DNA from: Actinoplanes sichuanensis
GTDB lineage: Bacteria; Actinomycetota; Actinomycetes; Mycobacteriales; Micromonosporaceae
NCBI RefSeq assembly: GCF_033097365.1
Contig: NZ_AP028461.1
Coordinates: 7,006,001 to 7,070,000 of the forward strand
Length of the DNA stretch: 64,000 nt
Reading direction: 5' to 3'
Shown here: one piece after another, positions 43,321-54,421 of the stretch
Position numbering within the stretch: the first letter of the stretch is position 1
Layout of the letters: each line of letters opens with the position of its first letter
The notes under the pieces: model-generated
The model's database searches: none
Seen by the model: the letters and a program-made list of their open reading frames with translations, nothing else
What the model was told of the DNA's origin: nothing
Program-made: the position numbers and the translations under genes

Positions 43321-43350
43321 GAGAAGATATCTATGCAAAGACTTCTTCTC
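43321..43350. promoter_or_regulatory. 30-bp palindromic operator upstream of arsR-type gene
   Basis: Arms of GAGAAGAnnTCTnTG form a dyad in which 12 of 15 positions pair. It lies directly before the regulator start codon, the expected place for autoregulation. Confidence 0.7.
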
Positions 43351-43417
43351 ATAGGAAGTGTCAGTGAGAAGTCAGTCGTGTCTTCTCGGCTTCCGTCTCG
43401 GCTTTCGTCTCGGCTTC

Positions 43418-44716
43418 TCAGCGGACGAAGAGCAGGAACAGGCCGGCCCAGGTGCAGGCGATCATGACGAGGATCATCGGAAGCTCGTCGGCCAGCACGG
43501 CTAGCGTGGGGCGCTGCGGTGCGGTGGCCAGGGAGTGGTCGTGGGCGACGATCACTCCGATCGCGTGTCCGATCAGGATCAGGGCGATCTGGGCGGTGGT
43601 GAGCACGGCTGGGGCCGGTTGTGGGTTCCAGTCGGTGGCGGGGGCGCCGAACAGCAACAGGACGCCCCGCGGGGCCTCGACCATCAGCAGGGACAGGTAG
43701 TGGGCGAGGGTGTAGCCGACCGCGATCGGGATCAGCGACATCTCCAGGTGGGCGGCGGTCCGGCGAACAGCCAGGAAGACCAGGGCGCAGAGCAGGATCA
43801 GGGCGGCTGTGCCGAGTGGCAGCGGTGCACCGGTGCGGGTGGTGAGACCCGTCCAGAACGGTGAGGCCGAGACGCTGTCGAAGACTGTCGAGCCCCACCA
43901 GATCGCGATGAAACCGGCGACCCCGGCGGCGGCGAACGCGGGCTGTTCCGGGACCGGAGCTGCCGGGAGATCCGAATGCGGTCCGGGAACGGAGGCGAGG
44001 TGCGGCTGTCGTCTTCCGGCGGGGGCCACGCCGGAGAGCAGCTGTCCTCTCCCGGCGGGAGCCAGGCCGGAGAGCGGCTGTCGGTGACGGATCGGGCTGA
44101 GGCGTCCGGCCAGTTCGGAGTACACCTCGAAGCAGTCGCCGCGGGCGAACCACTCCTCGCCACGCAGAAGCGCGAGGATCACCTGGCACAGGCCGTACGC
44201 CAGGATCCACAGGCCGACCGCGACCGGATCGCCGTGGTGCGGCGCCAGCAACTCGAACCAGACGAACGCCAGCAGGAACGCCGCCGCCGGCCAGGACGAC
44301 CGCGGGCGGCCCGGCGCGAGTGGACGCAGCCCGGTCCGGGGCAGGCCCAGCAGGGTGAAGATCGTCCGCAGTGGGTTGACCGCCCGCCACACCGGCCCGA
44401 AGACCACACTGATCAGAATCAGTCCCACCCAGAGCCAGACGAACAGGGCGTGTGCGGCCGGGTTCCCGTCGCGTGGGCCGACCAGCGCGAAGCCGGTGAT
44501 ATACAACGCCAGGACCAGCACCGGATAGCGCAACCGGCGGGCTACTCCGAAGCGGCGCGGCTCGGAGGGCTTGAGCCGCGGCGTCCGCCACCAGACCGCG
44601 GCGATCAGAAACGACACGACAACGGTCGCGGCGCCGGCTTGCAGCACCAGGTCGAGGGGCAGCGGCAGACCCTCGACGCTGCCCACCCCATGCGCCAGCG
44701 GCTCCCGGACGGTCAC
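43418..44716 (-). CDS. multi-pass membrane protein resembling the family annotated 'fenitrothion hydrolase'
   Basis: 432 residues, about ten membrane helices. The segments [33 protein letters not shown] and [20 protein letters not shown] recall actinobacterial membrane proteins usually labelled fenitrothion hydrolase, whose true role is unknown. A loop near residue 230 holds a duplicated LSGLAPAGR motif. The GTG at 44716 overlaps the upstream stop by four bases. Last gene of a three-gene membrane set. Confidence 0.65.
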   Translation of the reverse strand: MTVREPLAHGVGSVEGLPLPLDLVLQAGAATVVVSFLIAAVWWRTPRLKPSEPRRFGVARRLRYPVLVLALYITGFALVGPRDGNPAAHALFVWLWVGLILISVVFGPVWRAVNPLRTIFTLLGLPRTGLRPLAPGRPRSSWPAAAFLLAFVWFELLAPHHGDPVAVGLWILAYGLCQVILALLRGEEWFARGDCFEVYSELAGRLSPIRHRQPLSGLAPAGRGQLLSGVAPAGRRQPHLASVPGPHSDLPAAPVPEQPAFAAAGVAGFIAIWWGSTVFDSVSASPFWTGLTTRTGAPLPLGTAALILLCALVFLAVRRTAAHLEMSLIPIAVGYTLAHYLSLLMVEAPRGVLLLFGAPATDWNPQPAPAVLTTAQIALILIGHAIGVIVAHDHSLATAPQRPTLAVLADELPMILVMIACTWAGLFLLFVR

Positions 44717-45843
44717 GTGTCCGCTGCCGGTTCTTCGGCCGCAGCCGTGGCCTTCTGGCCCGGGTCTTCGGTCGCGGCCTTCCGGACCGCGCCTTCGGCC
44801 GCAACCGAGGCCGCCACCTGCTGGCCCGACTCTCCGCCCACGGCCTTCCGAACCGCGCCTTCGGCCGCAACCGAGGCCGCCACCTGCTGGCCCGACTCTC
44901 CGCCCACGGCCTTCCGAACCGCGCCTTCGGCCGCAACCGAGGCCGCCACCTGCTGGCCCGACTCTCCGGACACGACACTCTGGGCCGCGGCCTTCTGGGC
45001 CAGGTCTCGGAGGACTCCGGCGCCGGCGACCGCCACGCCCGCGCCGAGGCCGAGGGCCAGGAAGACCAGGATGCGTTCGAGTATGGCGGGGCCCTCGAAC
45101 GGGAGTACCGGGCGATGGAACGACGTCACGTCGGGGAGGACGAAGACGGCGGTCAGGGCCGCTCCGGCGCAGACCGCCAGGATCCCCGCGGGACGCCCAC
45201 GGAAGGCCGTCACCGCGCCGCCGATGATCAAGGGCCAGGCCAGGAGATTGATGCCGGCAGCGCTCAGGAACGTGCCGGCGAGCGGGGCGGACTCGACGGC
45301 CAGGGTGGAGCCGATCACGTGCGCGATGGACGAGATGGCCGCGATCGTTCCGGCGGCGGCGAGCAGGAGATCGGCTCGGCGGGTTCGGCGGGCGGCCAGG
45401 ATGATCGCGGTGGCGGTGAGGGCGGCGGCGAGCCACCAGAGTGCGGCGGCCGGGCGCTGCTCCCCGACCAGGGCGCCGGTGACGGTCACCTCGGTGCCGG
45501 CGGCGTCCAATGGGATCGTCCACTGGACGGTCTCACCGGCGGCGACGGTTCGGCCGTCGGGGGTGGCTCGTTCGTCGATCCAGGTCAGCTCGCCGCCGGG
45601 TGGAATGAGGGCGGGTGTCGCCGTACCGCCGCCGGGTTTGATCGTCACCGGGCCGGAGGTGCCGTTGCGCAGCCGCAGCCGGGCGCCGGCCTCGATCGCG
45701 GTGATCTCCAAGCCGGGAACCGCGGGTGTCACCGAGACCACCCGGCCCCGGGCGTCGGTGGCGGTTAGGCCGCCGGCGTGCGCCGCCGCCGGCCCACCGG
45801 TGACCGCGAGGAGCCCGGCGACGGTGACCAGCACCGACAGCAT
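44713..45843 (-). CDS. exported domain plus membrane helices, with three 22-residue C-terminal repeats
   Basis: 376 residues from ATG 45843: signal peptide ([20 protein letters not shown]), a beta-sandwich-like exported domain ([34 protein letters not shown]) reminiscent of CopC/YtkA-type folds, then about five membrane helices. The cytoplasmic tail has three near-identical 22-residue repeats ([18 protein letters not shown]). The start is uncertain: the frame stays open far upstream; GTG 45876 is an alternative. Confidence 0.65.
   Translation of the reverse strand: MLSVLVTVAGLLAVTGGPAAAHAGGLTATDARGRVVSVTPAVPGLEITAIEAGARLRLRNGTSGPVTIKPGGGTATPALIPPGGELTWIDERATPDGRTVAAGETVQWTIPLDAAGTEVTVTGALVGEQRPAAALWWLAAALTATAIILAARRTRRADLLLAAAGTIAAISSIAHVIGSTLAVESAPLAGTFLSAAGINLLAWPLIIGGAVTAFRGRPAGILAVCAGAALTAVFVLPDVTSFHRPVLPFEGPAILERILVFLALGLGAGVAVAGAGVLRDLAQKAAAQSVVSGESGQQVAASVAAEGAVRKAVGGESGQQVAASVAAEGAVRKAVGGESGQQVAASVAAEGAVRKAATEDPGQKATAAAEEPAADT
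44776..44973 (-). repeat. three 66-bp tandem repeats in coding sequence
   Basis: Units begin at 44776, 44842 and 44908, nearly identical, each coding 22 residues of the C-terminal tail of the membrane protein. Confidence 0.95.
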
Positions 45844-45876
45844 CCGTGCCGCCCATCCGCCGATCGCCGAGGTCAC

Positions 45877-46649
45877 CGTGTTGCGAGCGCCTCGTTCCGC
45901 GGTGTGCCGCCGGTTCGCGGGGCGGGGATGCGGTGTGACTCCGCCGGAGCGGCGGAAGACCATCACCAGCCGACGGCGGGTCGCGGTCGAGAAACTCCCG
46001 CGAGCCGCCGGGGCGGGGTGGGAGAAGACCTCCGCGGAAATGCCACCGCGGGAAGCCGCATGGGACACCGCGGCCGAATCGGCACCGCGCGAGAGCACGC
46101 CCGAACCAGAAGGTTCCCCGCTTGGACCGGCGATTCGAGCAAGCACGGCCGAACCGACACCACCCCGAAACCCGCCCGAACCGGCGATACGAAGAAGAAC
46201 TTCCGAATCGGCACCATCCCAAACCACACCGGGACCGGCAATTCGAGCGAGCACCGCCAACCCGGAACCACCCCGACCCACACTCGGGCCGGCGTCTGGG
46301 GAAACCGCGGCCGGGGCGGCATCGCGGAAGGCCGAGACGGAGCCGTCGGAAACCGCGACCCGACCGGCTTCTCGAGAGACCGCATCCGAGGCGGGACCAT
46401 GGGAAATCCCTTCCTGAACGGCATCACGGAAGGCCGAGACCGAGCCGTCGGAAACCGCGACCCGACCAGCCTCCCGAAAGACCACGGAACCAAGGGAAAT
46501 CCCTTCCTGAACGGCATCACACAAGGCCGAGACCGAGCCGCCGGAAACCGCGACCCGACCAGCCTCCCGAAAGACCACGGAACCAAGGGAAATCCCTGCC
46601 TGAACGGCGTCGCGGGAGGCCGGGGTGGGAGCGGGCGGGAGTGGGCCGG
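45877..46649. repeat. repeat-rich stretch upstream of the exported-domain gene
   Basis: No recognisable gene. Three copies of a 54-base unit (starting 46126, 46180, 46234) are followed by three copies of a 93-102-base unit (GGCCGAGAC at 46330, 46432, 46525). All spacings are multiples of three and several frames are open on both strands, so coding status is undecided. On the minus strand, in frame with the downstream gene, the short unit reads LARIAGP-like and the long one EAGRVAVSDGSVSAFRDA. Confidence 0.6.
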
Positions 46650-47705
46650 TCACCTCGGGAGGTGCTGGACGCTGCGGGCTACCAGAACGGTGGCCGCGCC
46701 GGTCAGCGCGGTCAGAGTCAGCAGGCCGGTCGTCATGTGGATGTTGAAGCCGGTGCTGCCCTCCTGGATCTTGCCGACCAGCAGGACCGTGCCCCATGCG
46801 GCGGGTGGGGTGGCCAGGCCGAACAGGACCCAGCGGCCGTTGCTCGGGATCTTGAGCAGTGGGGTGACCAGGCGCCAGACGGCTTCGATGGCGAAGGAGA
46901 CGGCGGCCAGGGTCAGGGCGGGCCACCAGTCGTCTCGGGAGTCGAACATCAGGTGCATCAGCACGGCGATGATCGCGACCAGGATGGACGGCAGGCCCAG
47001 CGGCAGGGGCCAGCGACGGCCGATCACGATGAACGGCAGCAGCAGGAGGATGGTGCTGAAGATGTAGCCGTGGATCAACTGGGCGTCCGGCGAGAAGACC
47101 GGGACCGGCTCCTGGCCGCTGCCGAGATGGCGGAAGCCGATCGACGAGGCGTGCAGTGAGTAGATGTGCACCGGCAGGACGGCGAACAGGGTGGAGATGC
47201 CGACCAGGAAGCCGCCGCCCACGCCGAGTCGGTCGCCGGGGCCGGCCGCGAGCATCAGCGTCGGGCCCATGGCGACCAGGGCCATGCCCAGGATGATGAA
47301 CTCGTGGCTCGGGCTGACGAAGATCTCCATGTCGCGCTCGATGCCCCAGATGTTGTGCCACAGCGTGTCCACACCACCGCCGACCAGGAGGAACGCCATG
47401 CCGGCCAGGGGTAGCCGCAAGGCGTTGGGCAGGGCCAGCAGGGAGCTGTAGGTGGGGATGCCGGGCAGCCGGGACCGCATGATCCAGAGCAGGGTGAACC
47501 CGGATGCGGCGATGCCCGAGTAGAGGACGCCGTGCCACGGGGTCCAGAAGGTCTCCAGCTCGGGTGTGGTGGCATGCGCATACGCGTCGAGCTGCAACCC
47601 GATGACCAGCCAGGCGCTCGCGACCAGCAGCACCCATCGCTCGCGTGCGGTGAACGACGCCCCCGCGGCGTCCGTGGGCCGTGCCCGCTCCACGGATGTC
47701 GTCAC
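46650..47705 (-). CDS. His-containing multi-pass membrane protein, unknown
   Basis: 351 residues, about nine membrane helices. Conserved-looking His residues sit in or next to helices: LDAYAHA, TPWHGVLYSG, DTLWHNIWGIERD and SPSHEFIILGM. This pattern recurs in uncharacterised actinobacterial membrane proteins and could bind metal or heme (inference). The GTG at 47705 follows AGAGGGG. First gene of the leftward membrane set. Confidence 0.7.
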   Translation of the reverse strand: MTTSVERARPTDAAGASFTARERWVLLVASAWLVIGLQLDAYAHATTPELETFWTPWHGVLYSGIAASGFTLLWIMRSRLPGIPTYSSLLALPNALRLPLAGMAFLLVGGGVDTLWHNIWGIERDMEIFVSPSHEFIILGMALVAMGPTLMLAAGPGDRLGVGGGFLVGISTLFAVLPVHIYSLHASSIGFRHLGSGQEPVPVFSPDAQLIHGYIFSTILLLLPFIVIGRRWPLPLGLPSILVAIIAVLMHLMFDSRDDWWPALTLAAVSFAIEAVWRLVTPLLKIPSNGRWVLFGLATPPAAWGTVLLVGKIQEGSTGFNIHMTTGLLTLTALTGAATVLVARSVQHLPR

Positions 47706-47822
47706 GATAACCACCCCTCTGAACAGTTCTCGGCGAACGTAACGTACATCGTCCGTCCGACATCTTTCGATCCGATCTTGTCCCGATTTGATCAATGAAT
47801 GGTTGATTGCTTCCCACCAGCA

Positions 47823-47836
47823 GGAAAGCGCTTGCC
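47823..47836. promoter_or_regulatory. LacI-type operator upstream of the acetylesterase
   Basis: GGAAAGCGCTTGCC differs by one base from the palindrome at 29075 and lies 33 bases before the ATG of a pectin-active enzyme. Confidence 0.7.
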
Positions 47837-47868
47837 TGCATCGAGGTTGATTGATTCAATGTGGCGTC

Positions 47869-48696
47869 ATGCAGATTCAACGGAGAACGTTGCTCCGCGC
47901 CGGGATCGGCGGGACGATCGCCGGGACCCTCGCCGTCGCCGAGCCCGCCCTCGCCGGTGGTCACCGGCCCACCGTCTTCGTCGCCGGGGACTCGACCGCC
48001 GCCACCTACGCGGTCGCCGACCATCCCCGAGCCGGCTGGGGACAGGCCCTGCACGTCTTCCTGCGCCACCACGTGCGGGTGGTCAACGAGGCGCTGTCCG
48101 GGGCCAGTTCCAAGAGTTTCGCCGACCTGGGCCGCCTCGACCGGATCCTCGCCGCGATCCGGCCCGGAGACGTGCTGCTCGTGTCGTTCGGGCACAACGA
48201 CGAGAAGACCACCGACCCGGCCCGCGGCACCCTCCCGTGGACCACGTTCCAGGACTATCTGCGGTTGTATCTGGACGGGGCGCGCGCCGCCCGGGCCCGG
48301 CCGATCCTGGTCACGCCAGTCGAGCGGCGGCGGTTCACGGCGGACGGCACGCCCTATCTGTCGCACGGCGAGTACCCGGACTCGATGCGGGCGCTGGCCG
48401 CCGAGACCCGGACGCCGCTGATCGACCTGACCGCGCTGTCGTTCGCGCGGTGGGGCGCGCTCGGGCCGGAGGCGACCAAGGACGAGTTCCTGTGGCTGGA
48501 CGCCGGCGAGTCGGTCAACTATCCGGACGGCGTGCAGGACAACACGCACTTCCAGGCGCACGGGGCGATCGAGACGGCCCGGCTGGTGGTCGCGAACGGC
48601 CGGGCCATCCCCGGCCGGGATGAGCGCGCGCTCCGGCGTACCGTCATCCCGGACGATGTCTTGACCTGGCCCGCCACCCGCCCGGCGGAAAGCTGA
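47869..48696 (+). CDS. secreted rhamnogalacturonan acetylesterase (CE12, SGNH)
   Basis: 275 residues with a Tat-type leader (QRRTLLRAGIGG). SGNH blocks: GDSTAATY (Ser42), the Gly block in LSGASSKSF, FGHNDEKTTDP (Asn) and DNTHFQAHGA (Asp and His). The TPVERRRF segment is typical of rhamnogalacturonan acetylesterase. It removes acetyl groups from pectin side regions. ATG 47869 is preferred because it gives the twin-arginine leader. Confidence 0.9.
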   Translation: MQIQRRTLLRAGIGGTIAGTLAVAEPALAGGHRPTVFVAGDSTAATYAVADHPRAGWGQALHVFLRHHVRVVNEALSGASSKSFADLGRLDRILAAIRPGDVLLVSFGHNDEKTTDPARGTLPWTTFQDYLRLYLDGARAARARPILVTPVERRRFTADGTPYLSHGEYPDSMRALAAETRTPLIDLTALSFARWGALGPEATKDEFLWLDAGESVNYPDGVQDNTHFQAHGAIETARLVVANGRAIPGRDERALRRTVIPDDVLTWPATRPAES

Positions 48697-48746
48697 AACT
48701 CGCGCGGGGCCCGACGGGCCCCGCGCTCCGGCGTTAAGGTCGCAGC

Positions 48747-49607
48747 ATGACCGCGACCCACGCCCTGGACGTCCCCGGCGCCGTCATCACCTATGACGTA
48801 CGCCCACCCGCGACGCCGTCCGACGAGCCGCCGCTGATGCTGATCGGCTCACCGATGGACGCGAGCGGCTTCGTCACACTGGCCGGCCTTTTCACCGACC
48901 GGACGGTGATCACCTACGACCCGCGGGGCACCGGCCGTAGTGAGCGCACCGATCCGGCTCCGGAGTCGACGCCCGGGCAGCACGCCGACGACATCCGCCG
49001 GGTCATCGAGGCGGTCGGCGGGCCGGTCGATCTGTTCGCCAGCAGCGGTGGCGCGGTCAACTCGCTGGCCCTGGTCGCCGAGCATCCCACTCTCGTCCGG
49101 ACGCTCGTCGCGCACGAGCCGCCGGCGGTCCGGTTCACGCCCGACAGCACCGAGGCGGAGGCCGCGGTGCTGGGCATTCGTGCCCTTTACGAGCGGTCCG
49201 GTCTGGGGCCGGCGATGGTGAAGTTCATCCAGATCGTGTCGCTGAAGGGGCCGGTCCCGCCCGGGTTCGCCGACGAGCCGGGGCCCGATCCGGCCGCGTT
49301 CGGTCTGCCCGCCGAGGACGACGGCTCCCGCAACGACACGCTGCTCGGCCAGAACCTGGTGACCTGCTGCCTTTTCGAGCCCGACTTCGACGCCCTGGGC
49401 GCGGCACCGACCCGGATCGTCGTCGGCGTCGGTGCGGAGTCGGCGGACGAGCTGGCCCACCGCAGTGGGCGGGGTGTCGCCGAGCGGCTGGGTCTCTCCC
49501 CCACCGTCTTCCCGAGTAATCACTCGGGTTTCCTGGGCGGCGAGTATGGCCAGCACGGCGACCCGGTGCCGTTCACCGCGACTCTCCGCGAGGTGCTGGC
49601 CGGCTGA
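48747..49607 (+). CDS. alpha/beta hydrolase
   Basis: 286 residues: strand and Gly loop (LMLIGSPMDASGF), DPRGTGRSERTDP, nucleophile Ser in FASSGGAVNSLAL, and a late His in PSNHSGF. Resembles actinobacterial hydrolases of unknown substrate. TAAGGT (48735-48740) is six bases before the ATG: leaderless. Confidence 0.88.
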   Translation: MTATHALDVPGAVITYDVRPPATPSDEPPLMLIGSPMDASGFVTLAGLFTDRTVITYDPRGTGRSERTDPAPESTPGQHADDIRRVIEAVGGPVDLFASSGGAVNSLALVAEHPTLVRTLVAHEPPAVRFTPDSTEAEAAVLGIRALYERSGLGPAMVKFIQIVSLKGPVPPGFADEPGPDPAAFGLPAEDDGSRNDTLLGQNLVTCCLFEPDFDALGAAPTRIVVGVGAESADELAHRSGRGVAERLGLSPTVFPSNHSGFLGGEYGQHGDPVPFTATLREVLAG

Positions 49608-49962
49608 GTCTGGAGAGCCTCCGGAATCAGGGGCGGCCGCTTCGCGCGCGGCCACGACCAGGTATCGCGGCACAGCAGAGATCTTGAATGTCTTGGAGAC
49701 GTGGTGTCGGCGGCGCACCAGAGACCCTAAACGTCCTGGAAGCGCCGCCAGCGGCGCACCAGAGACCCTAAAACTCCCCGGAAGCAGCCACCAGGTACCG
49801 CCGGCCGACCCCCTGCCACCCGGAAGCAGCCACCACGTGCCGCCAGCCCACCCCCTGCCACCCGAAAACAGCCACCACGTGCCGCTCGCCGAAACTTGAG
49901 GCCCAGCTACACACAGAGGCCGAACCAGAATCGCGGCCCATCCCGGCTCCGGTGACTCTGGT
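49608..49962. repeat. intergenic region with two kinds of direct repeat
   Basis: No gene seen. CGGCGCACCAGAGACCCTAAA occurs twice around 49709 and 49753. A longer unit containing GCAGCCACCAsGTrCCGCC and CCCCCTGCCACCCG repeats about three times between 49785 and 49895. It separates the convergent hydrolase and liv operon. Confidence 0.7.
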
Positions 49963-50916
49963 CTAGCGAGTGATGCCGGCCTTTCGTGGATGGCGGAGCG
50001 CCGGGACCAGGCCTTTGGGCAGGTAGAGGACGCAGGTGATCAGGAGCAGGGCGTAGACCGCGTAGGAGAGGACGCTCGGCGCGTAGTCCGGCATGCCGGG
50101 TTGGGTGCCGAGCGTGTTCAGGAGCTGGACCAGCAGGATGATCACGGTGGCGCCGACCACCGGACCGGCCAGGGTGCCGAGCCCGCCGACCACGGCCATC
50201 ACCACGAACTCGATGGACAGCAGGACCGGGAACGAACCCGGCGACAGATAGCCCAGGTAGAAGGCGTACACACCACCCGCCAGACCGGCCAGCGCCGCCG
50301 ACAGGGTGAAGACGGCCAGGCGGTGCCGGCCGACCGCGACGCCGCTGGCCGCGGCCGCCGTTTCGCTCGTCGCGGCGGCTCGGAGGGCGCGGCCGGGGCG
50401 GGAGTCGACCACGTTGCGCGCGATCAGCAGGGCGATGGCCAGGACCGACCATGCGGCGTACGCGTAACCGAGATCGCGGAGTTCGAACCCGAGGATGGTG
50501 AGCCGTGGAATGCCCTGGAGCCCGATGGCGCCGCCCGCCCAGTCGGCCTGGGCCAGCAACGACAGCAGGATCAGCTGGACGGCCAGGGTCGCGAACGCCA
50601 GGTGGTGACCCCGGAGCCGCAGCAGCGGGGCGCCGAGCAGTACCGCCGCCACGGCCGCGGCCACCGGTGCCAGCACCAGGCCGAGCAGCGACGGCACGCC
50701 GTGGACCGCGGGCAGCGCCGCCGCGTACGCCCCGATCGCGTAGAAGGACGCCTGTCCCAGCGAGACCTGTCCGGCGTACCCCATCAACAGCGAGACGCCG
50801 ACGGTGACCGTCGCGGCCAGCAGGAGCAGCACGAACGTCGCGAGATGGCGCTCCGGCAGGAGCGGTGGCAGCGCCAGCGTGACCACCGCGACGCCGGCGA
50901 GCGCCCAGCGGTTCAT
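49963..50916 (-). CDS. livM: branched-chain amino-acid type ABC permease LivM
   Basis: 317 residues, about nine helices, with the LivM signature LLMGYAGQVSLGQASFYAIGAYAAA and the EAA-like loop (RPGRALRAAATSETAAAASGV). Membrane half of the importer; overlaps livH by four bases and is the last gene of the operon. Confidence 0.93.
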   Translation of the reverse strand: MNRWALAGVAVVTLALPPLLPERHLATFVLLLLAATVTVGVSLLMGYAGQVSLGQASFYAIGAYAAALPAVHGVPSLLGLVLAPVAAAVAAVLLGAPLLRLRGHHLAFATLAVQLILLSLLAQADWAGGAIGLQGIPRLTILGFELRDLGYAYAAWSVLAIALLIARNVVDSRPGRALRAAATSETAAAASGVAVGRHRLAVFTLSAALAGLAGGVYAFYLGYLSPGSFPVLLSIEFVVMAVVGGLGTLAGPVVGATVIILLVQLLNTLGTQPGMPDYAPSVLSYAVYALLLITCVLYLPKGLVPALRHPRKAGITR

Positions 50917-51773
50917 CGGGCCGTCTCCGGGACCGGGCCGGTGCGGGCCGCCTGGACGATCATGACGGTGAGCATCAGCACCAGGGCGACCTCCGTCTGG
51001 TAGGCGCCGCCGCCGTAACCCGCGACGACCGTCTGGGTGACGCCCAGCAGCAGGCCACCGGCCAGCGCGATCGTCGGGCGGGTGAGTCCGCCGAGGACCG
51101 CCGCCGCGAACCCGTTGACGATCAGGGTGACGTCACTGTCGAACGTGACCTGCTGCACCGGCGTGGTCAGGACACCGGCGAGCCCGCCGAGCGCGCCGCC
51201 GATGGTGAACGCGAGCAGCCCCATCCGGCGGACGTCGATGCCGACGACCTGCGCGGCGTAGCGGTTGGAGGCGCACGCGGTCAGCGCACGGCCCAGGTCG
51301 GTGCCGCCGAAGAACCACGTCATCAGCGCGAACACCACCGCGGTCACGGCGATGATCAGCAGGTAGTGGGCCGGAATCCGGGCGCCGCCGACCTCGGCGA
51401 CGCCGGGCACGCCCGGGAAGGACCGGGGCTGGTCGCCCCAGATCAAGACCTCGATGGCGTACGCGAGAACGCCCAGCCCGAGGGTGACGATCAGCGAGGT
51501 TCCGGGGCTGGTGTCGGGGCGGCCGATCGCGACCACTCCGACGATCAGCCCGGCGAGCGCGCCCAGGGCCACCCCGCCGAGCTCGGCGACGCCGTGCGGG
51601 AGTCCCGCGCTGAGCAGGGTCGACGTGAGCAGGGCGGCGAGGACCGCGAACCCGCCCTGCGCGAAGTTGACGACCCTGGTCACCCGGTGGATGGCGACCA
51701 GTCCGCTGGCGACCAGCGCGAAGCCGGCCCCGATCCCGAGCCCGGTGATCAGATAGCCGATCAGGTCACTCAT
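50913..51773 (-). CDS. livH: branched-chain amino-acid type ABC permease LivH
   Basis: 286 residues, LivH pattern: GLGIGAGFALVASGLVAIHRVTRVVNFAQGGFAVLAA near the start, the EAA loop GRALTACASNRYAAQVVGIDVRR, and GLAGVLTTPVQQV. Partner of LivM. The ATG overlaps the livF stop by four bases; the longer upstream frame is a shadow. Confidence 0.93.
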   Translation of the reverse strand: MSDLIGYLITGLGIGAGFALVASGLVAIHRVTRVVNFAQGGFAVLAALLTSTLLSAGLPHGVAELGGVALGALAGLIVGVVAIGRPDTSPGTSLIVTLGLGVLAYAIEVLIWGDQPRSFPGVPGVAEVGGARIPAHYLLIIAVTAVVFALMTWFFGGTDLGRALTACASNRYAAQVVGIDVRRMGLLAFTIGGALGGLAGVLTTPVQQVTFDSDVTLIVNGFAAAVLGGLTRPTIALAGGLLLGVTQTVVAGYGGGAYQTEVALVLMLTVMIVQAARTGPVPETAR

Positions 51774-52443
51774 GGGGTCACCGTCACGTGGCCGCCCAGG
51801 TAGGCGGCGGTCACCCGGGGGTCGCGGGCCAGGGTGGCGGCCGGGCCGTGCAGGGCGATCCGGCCGGACTCCAGGACGTAGGCGTGGTGGCACAGGTCGA
51901 GGGCCAGGCGGGCGTTCTGTTCGATCAGGAGGACGGCCAGTTCCCGGGTGGCGTGCAGGGTCCGCAGGTGGTCGACCAGTGTGGTGACGATCATCGGGGC
52001 CAGGCCGAGGCTCAGCTCGTCGATGACCAGCACGTCCGGGTCGGCCATCAGGGCCCGGCCGATCGCGACCATCTGCTGCTGGCCACCGGAGAGGCTGCCC
52101 GCTTTCCGAGAGCGGATCGCGGCCAGGTCGGGGAGCAGTTCGTAGATCGGGGCGGTGTTCCGGTTGCGGATGCGCCGGCCGCCGAGTCGCAGGTTGTCGT
52201 CGACCGTCATGTCCGGGAACATTTCGCGGCCCTCGGGTACGTGGGCGAGCCGGCCGTGCACGGTGATGGTCCCGGAAGCGGGGCGGATCAGACCGGCCAG
52301 CGCTTTGACCAACGTGGACTTGCCGGCCCCGTTGGCGCCGATCAGGGCGGTCATCTCGTTCTCGGCGACGGACAGACTGACGTCGTCGAGGGCGGTGGCG
52401 CCGGCATACCGGACGGTCAGGTTGCCGATGTCGACAGCACCGG

Positions 52444-52447
<4 letters not shown>
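51770..52447 (-). CDS. livF: ABC transporter ATPase LivF
   Basis: 225 residues. Walker A GANGAGKST, signature LSGGQQQM, Walker B VLVIDELSLGLAP (with Asp-Glu), and HLRTLHATRELAVLLIEQNA typical of LivF. Energises the importer with LivG. Overlaps livG by four bases. Confidence 0.93.
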
Positions 52448-53231
<784 letters not shown>

Positions 53232-53235
<4 letters not shown>

Positions 53236-54392
53236 TTGAACCGGCTTGTGGAGAACTCGGTGGGTACGAACTTCCCGTCCTTGATCGTGTTGATCGAGAT
53301 GTAGTCGGTGGTCAGGCCGGAGTGGTCGGCCGCGGTGTAGGTGTAGGTGCCGTTCGGGGTGGTCAGCGTCAGGCCTTCGAGCGCGTCGCGGACCTTGGCC
53401 CGGTCGGTGCCGCCGGCCTTCTCGATCGCGGCGGCCAGCAGTTTCACGCCGCTGTAGCCGTCCTGTGCGAACTGCGGTGGCGGGTAGCCGTACTTGGTGG
53501 TGAACGCGCTGGTCAGCTCGTCGACGGCGGTCTTCAGCGCACCGGCCGGCAGGTGGTCGCCGACGACCCCGACCGAGCTGGCGATCAGGGCGCCCTCGGC
53601 GGCCGGACCGGCCGGTTCCAGAAAGAGTTTGCTGGCCTGTGAGCCGGTCAGCATCAGCGGGATGGTCAGGCCGGAGGCGGCGTAACCCTTGGTGATCGCG
53701 ACGGCCGGGGCGCCGGTCCCCCACAGCATCAGTGCCTGCGCGTCGGACGAGCGGACGTGCGTGAAGACGGCGCTGAAGTCGGTGGCCGTGGTCTGGAACT
53801 CCTCGATCGGGCCGAGCGTCACGCCGTACTGCGCGGCTTCGGCCTGCATGCCTTTGAAACCGGCGACGGCGTAGCTGCTCTTGGTGTCGTAGGCGACGGC
53901 GATCTTCGTCAGTTTCGCCGACTGGAAGTACTGCAGGGTGGCCTCGGCGTAGGTGCTGGACAGGGCGGGGACCACGAAGACGTACGGGTGGACGGGTTTG
54001 ACCTGCTCGTCGGCCGGGGTCAGGGAGACATACGGGATCTCCTCCCGGTCGACCAGCGGAATCGTGGCGAGCGCCGAGTTGCTGAACGGCGACCCGATGA
54101 TCGCGTCGGAGTCGTCCTTGAGCTCGTTGAACGCCAGAACCGCCTGGTCCGGCAGGCTCTTGTCGTCACGGACGGACAGTTCGATCCGCCGGCCCCCGAT
54201 GCCGCCGGCGGCGTTGATCTTCTCGACCGCGAGGGCCACGGACTTCTGGTTCTCGGTGCCGAGCGGTGAATAGTTGCCGGTCAACGAGACGATCTGGCCG
54301 ACCCGGATCGGGTCGTCGCCGTCGGCTGTCTCGTTGCCGCAGGCGGTCAGGGCGAGGGTGAGGGCCAGGAGGAGTGGCCCGGTTCTGCGCAT
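53232..54392 (-). CDS. branched-chain amino-acid type binding lipoprotein of the liv operon
   Basis: 386 residues: lipobox LALTAC (Cys18), then type I binding fold (IRVGQIVSLTGNYSPLGTENQKSVALAVEKINAAGGIGGRRIEL). First gene of the operon; GAGGAGG precedes the ATG. Ligand is not necessarily an amino acid: the adjacent PaaX-type regulator suggests an aromatic or acyl compound (inference). Confidence 0.9.
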
Positions 54393-54421
54393 GAGGAACC
54401 TCCTCGGTGAGGTTCATCGAA

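Noticed and set aside
45844..48561. Very long upstream extension of the exported-domain gene
   Set aside because: It would cross a complete membrane gene and the acetylesterase on the other strand; a normal signal peptide begins at 45843. Only the repeat block up to 46649 remains open to question.
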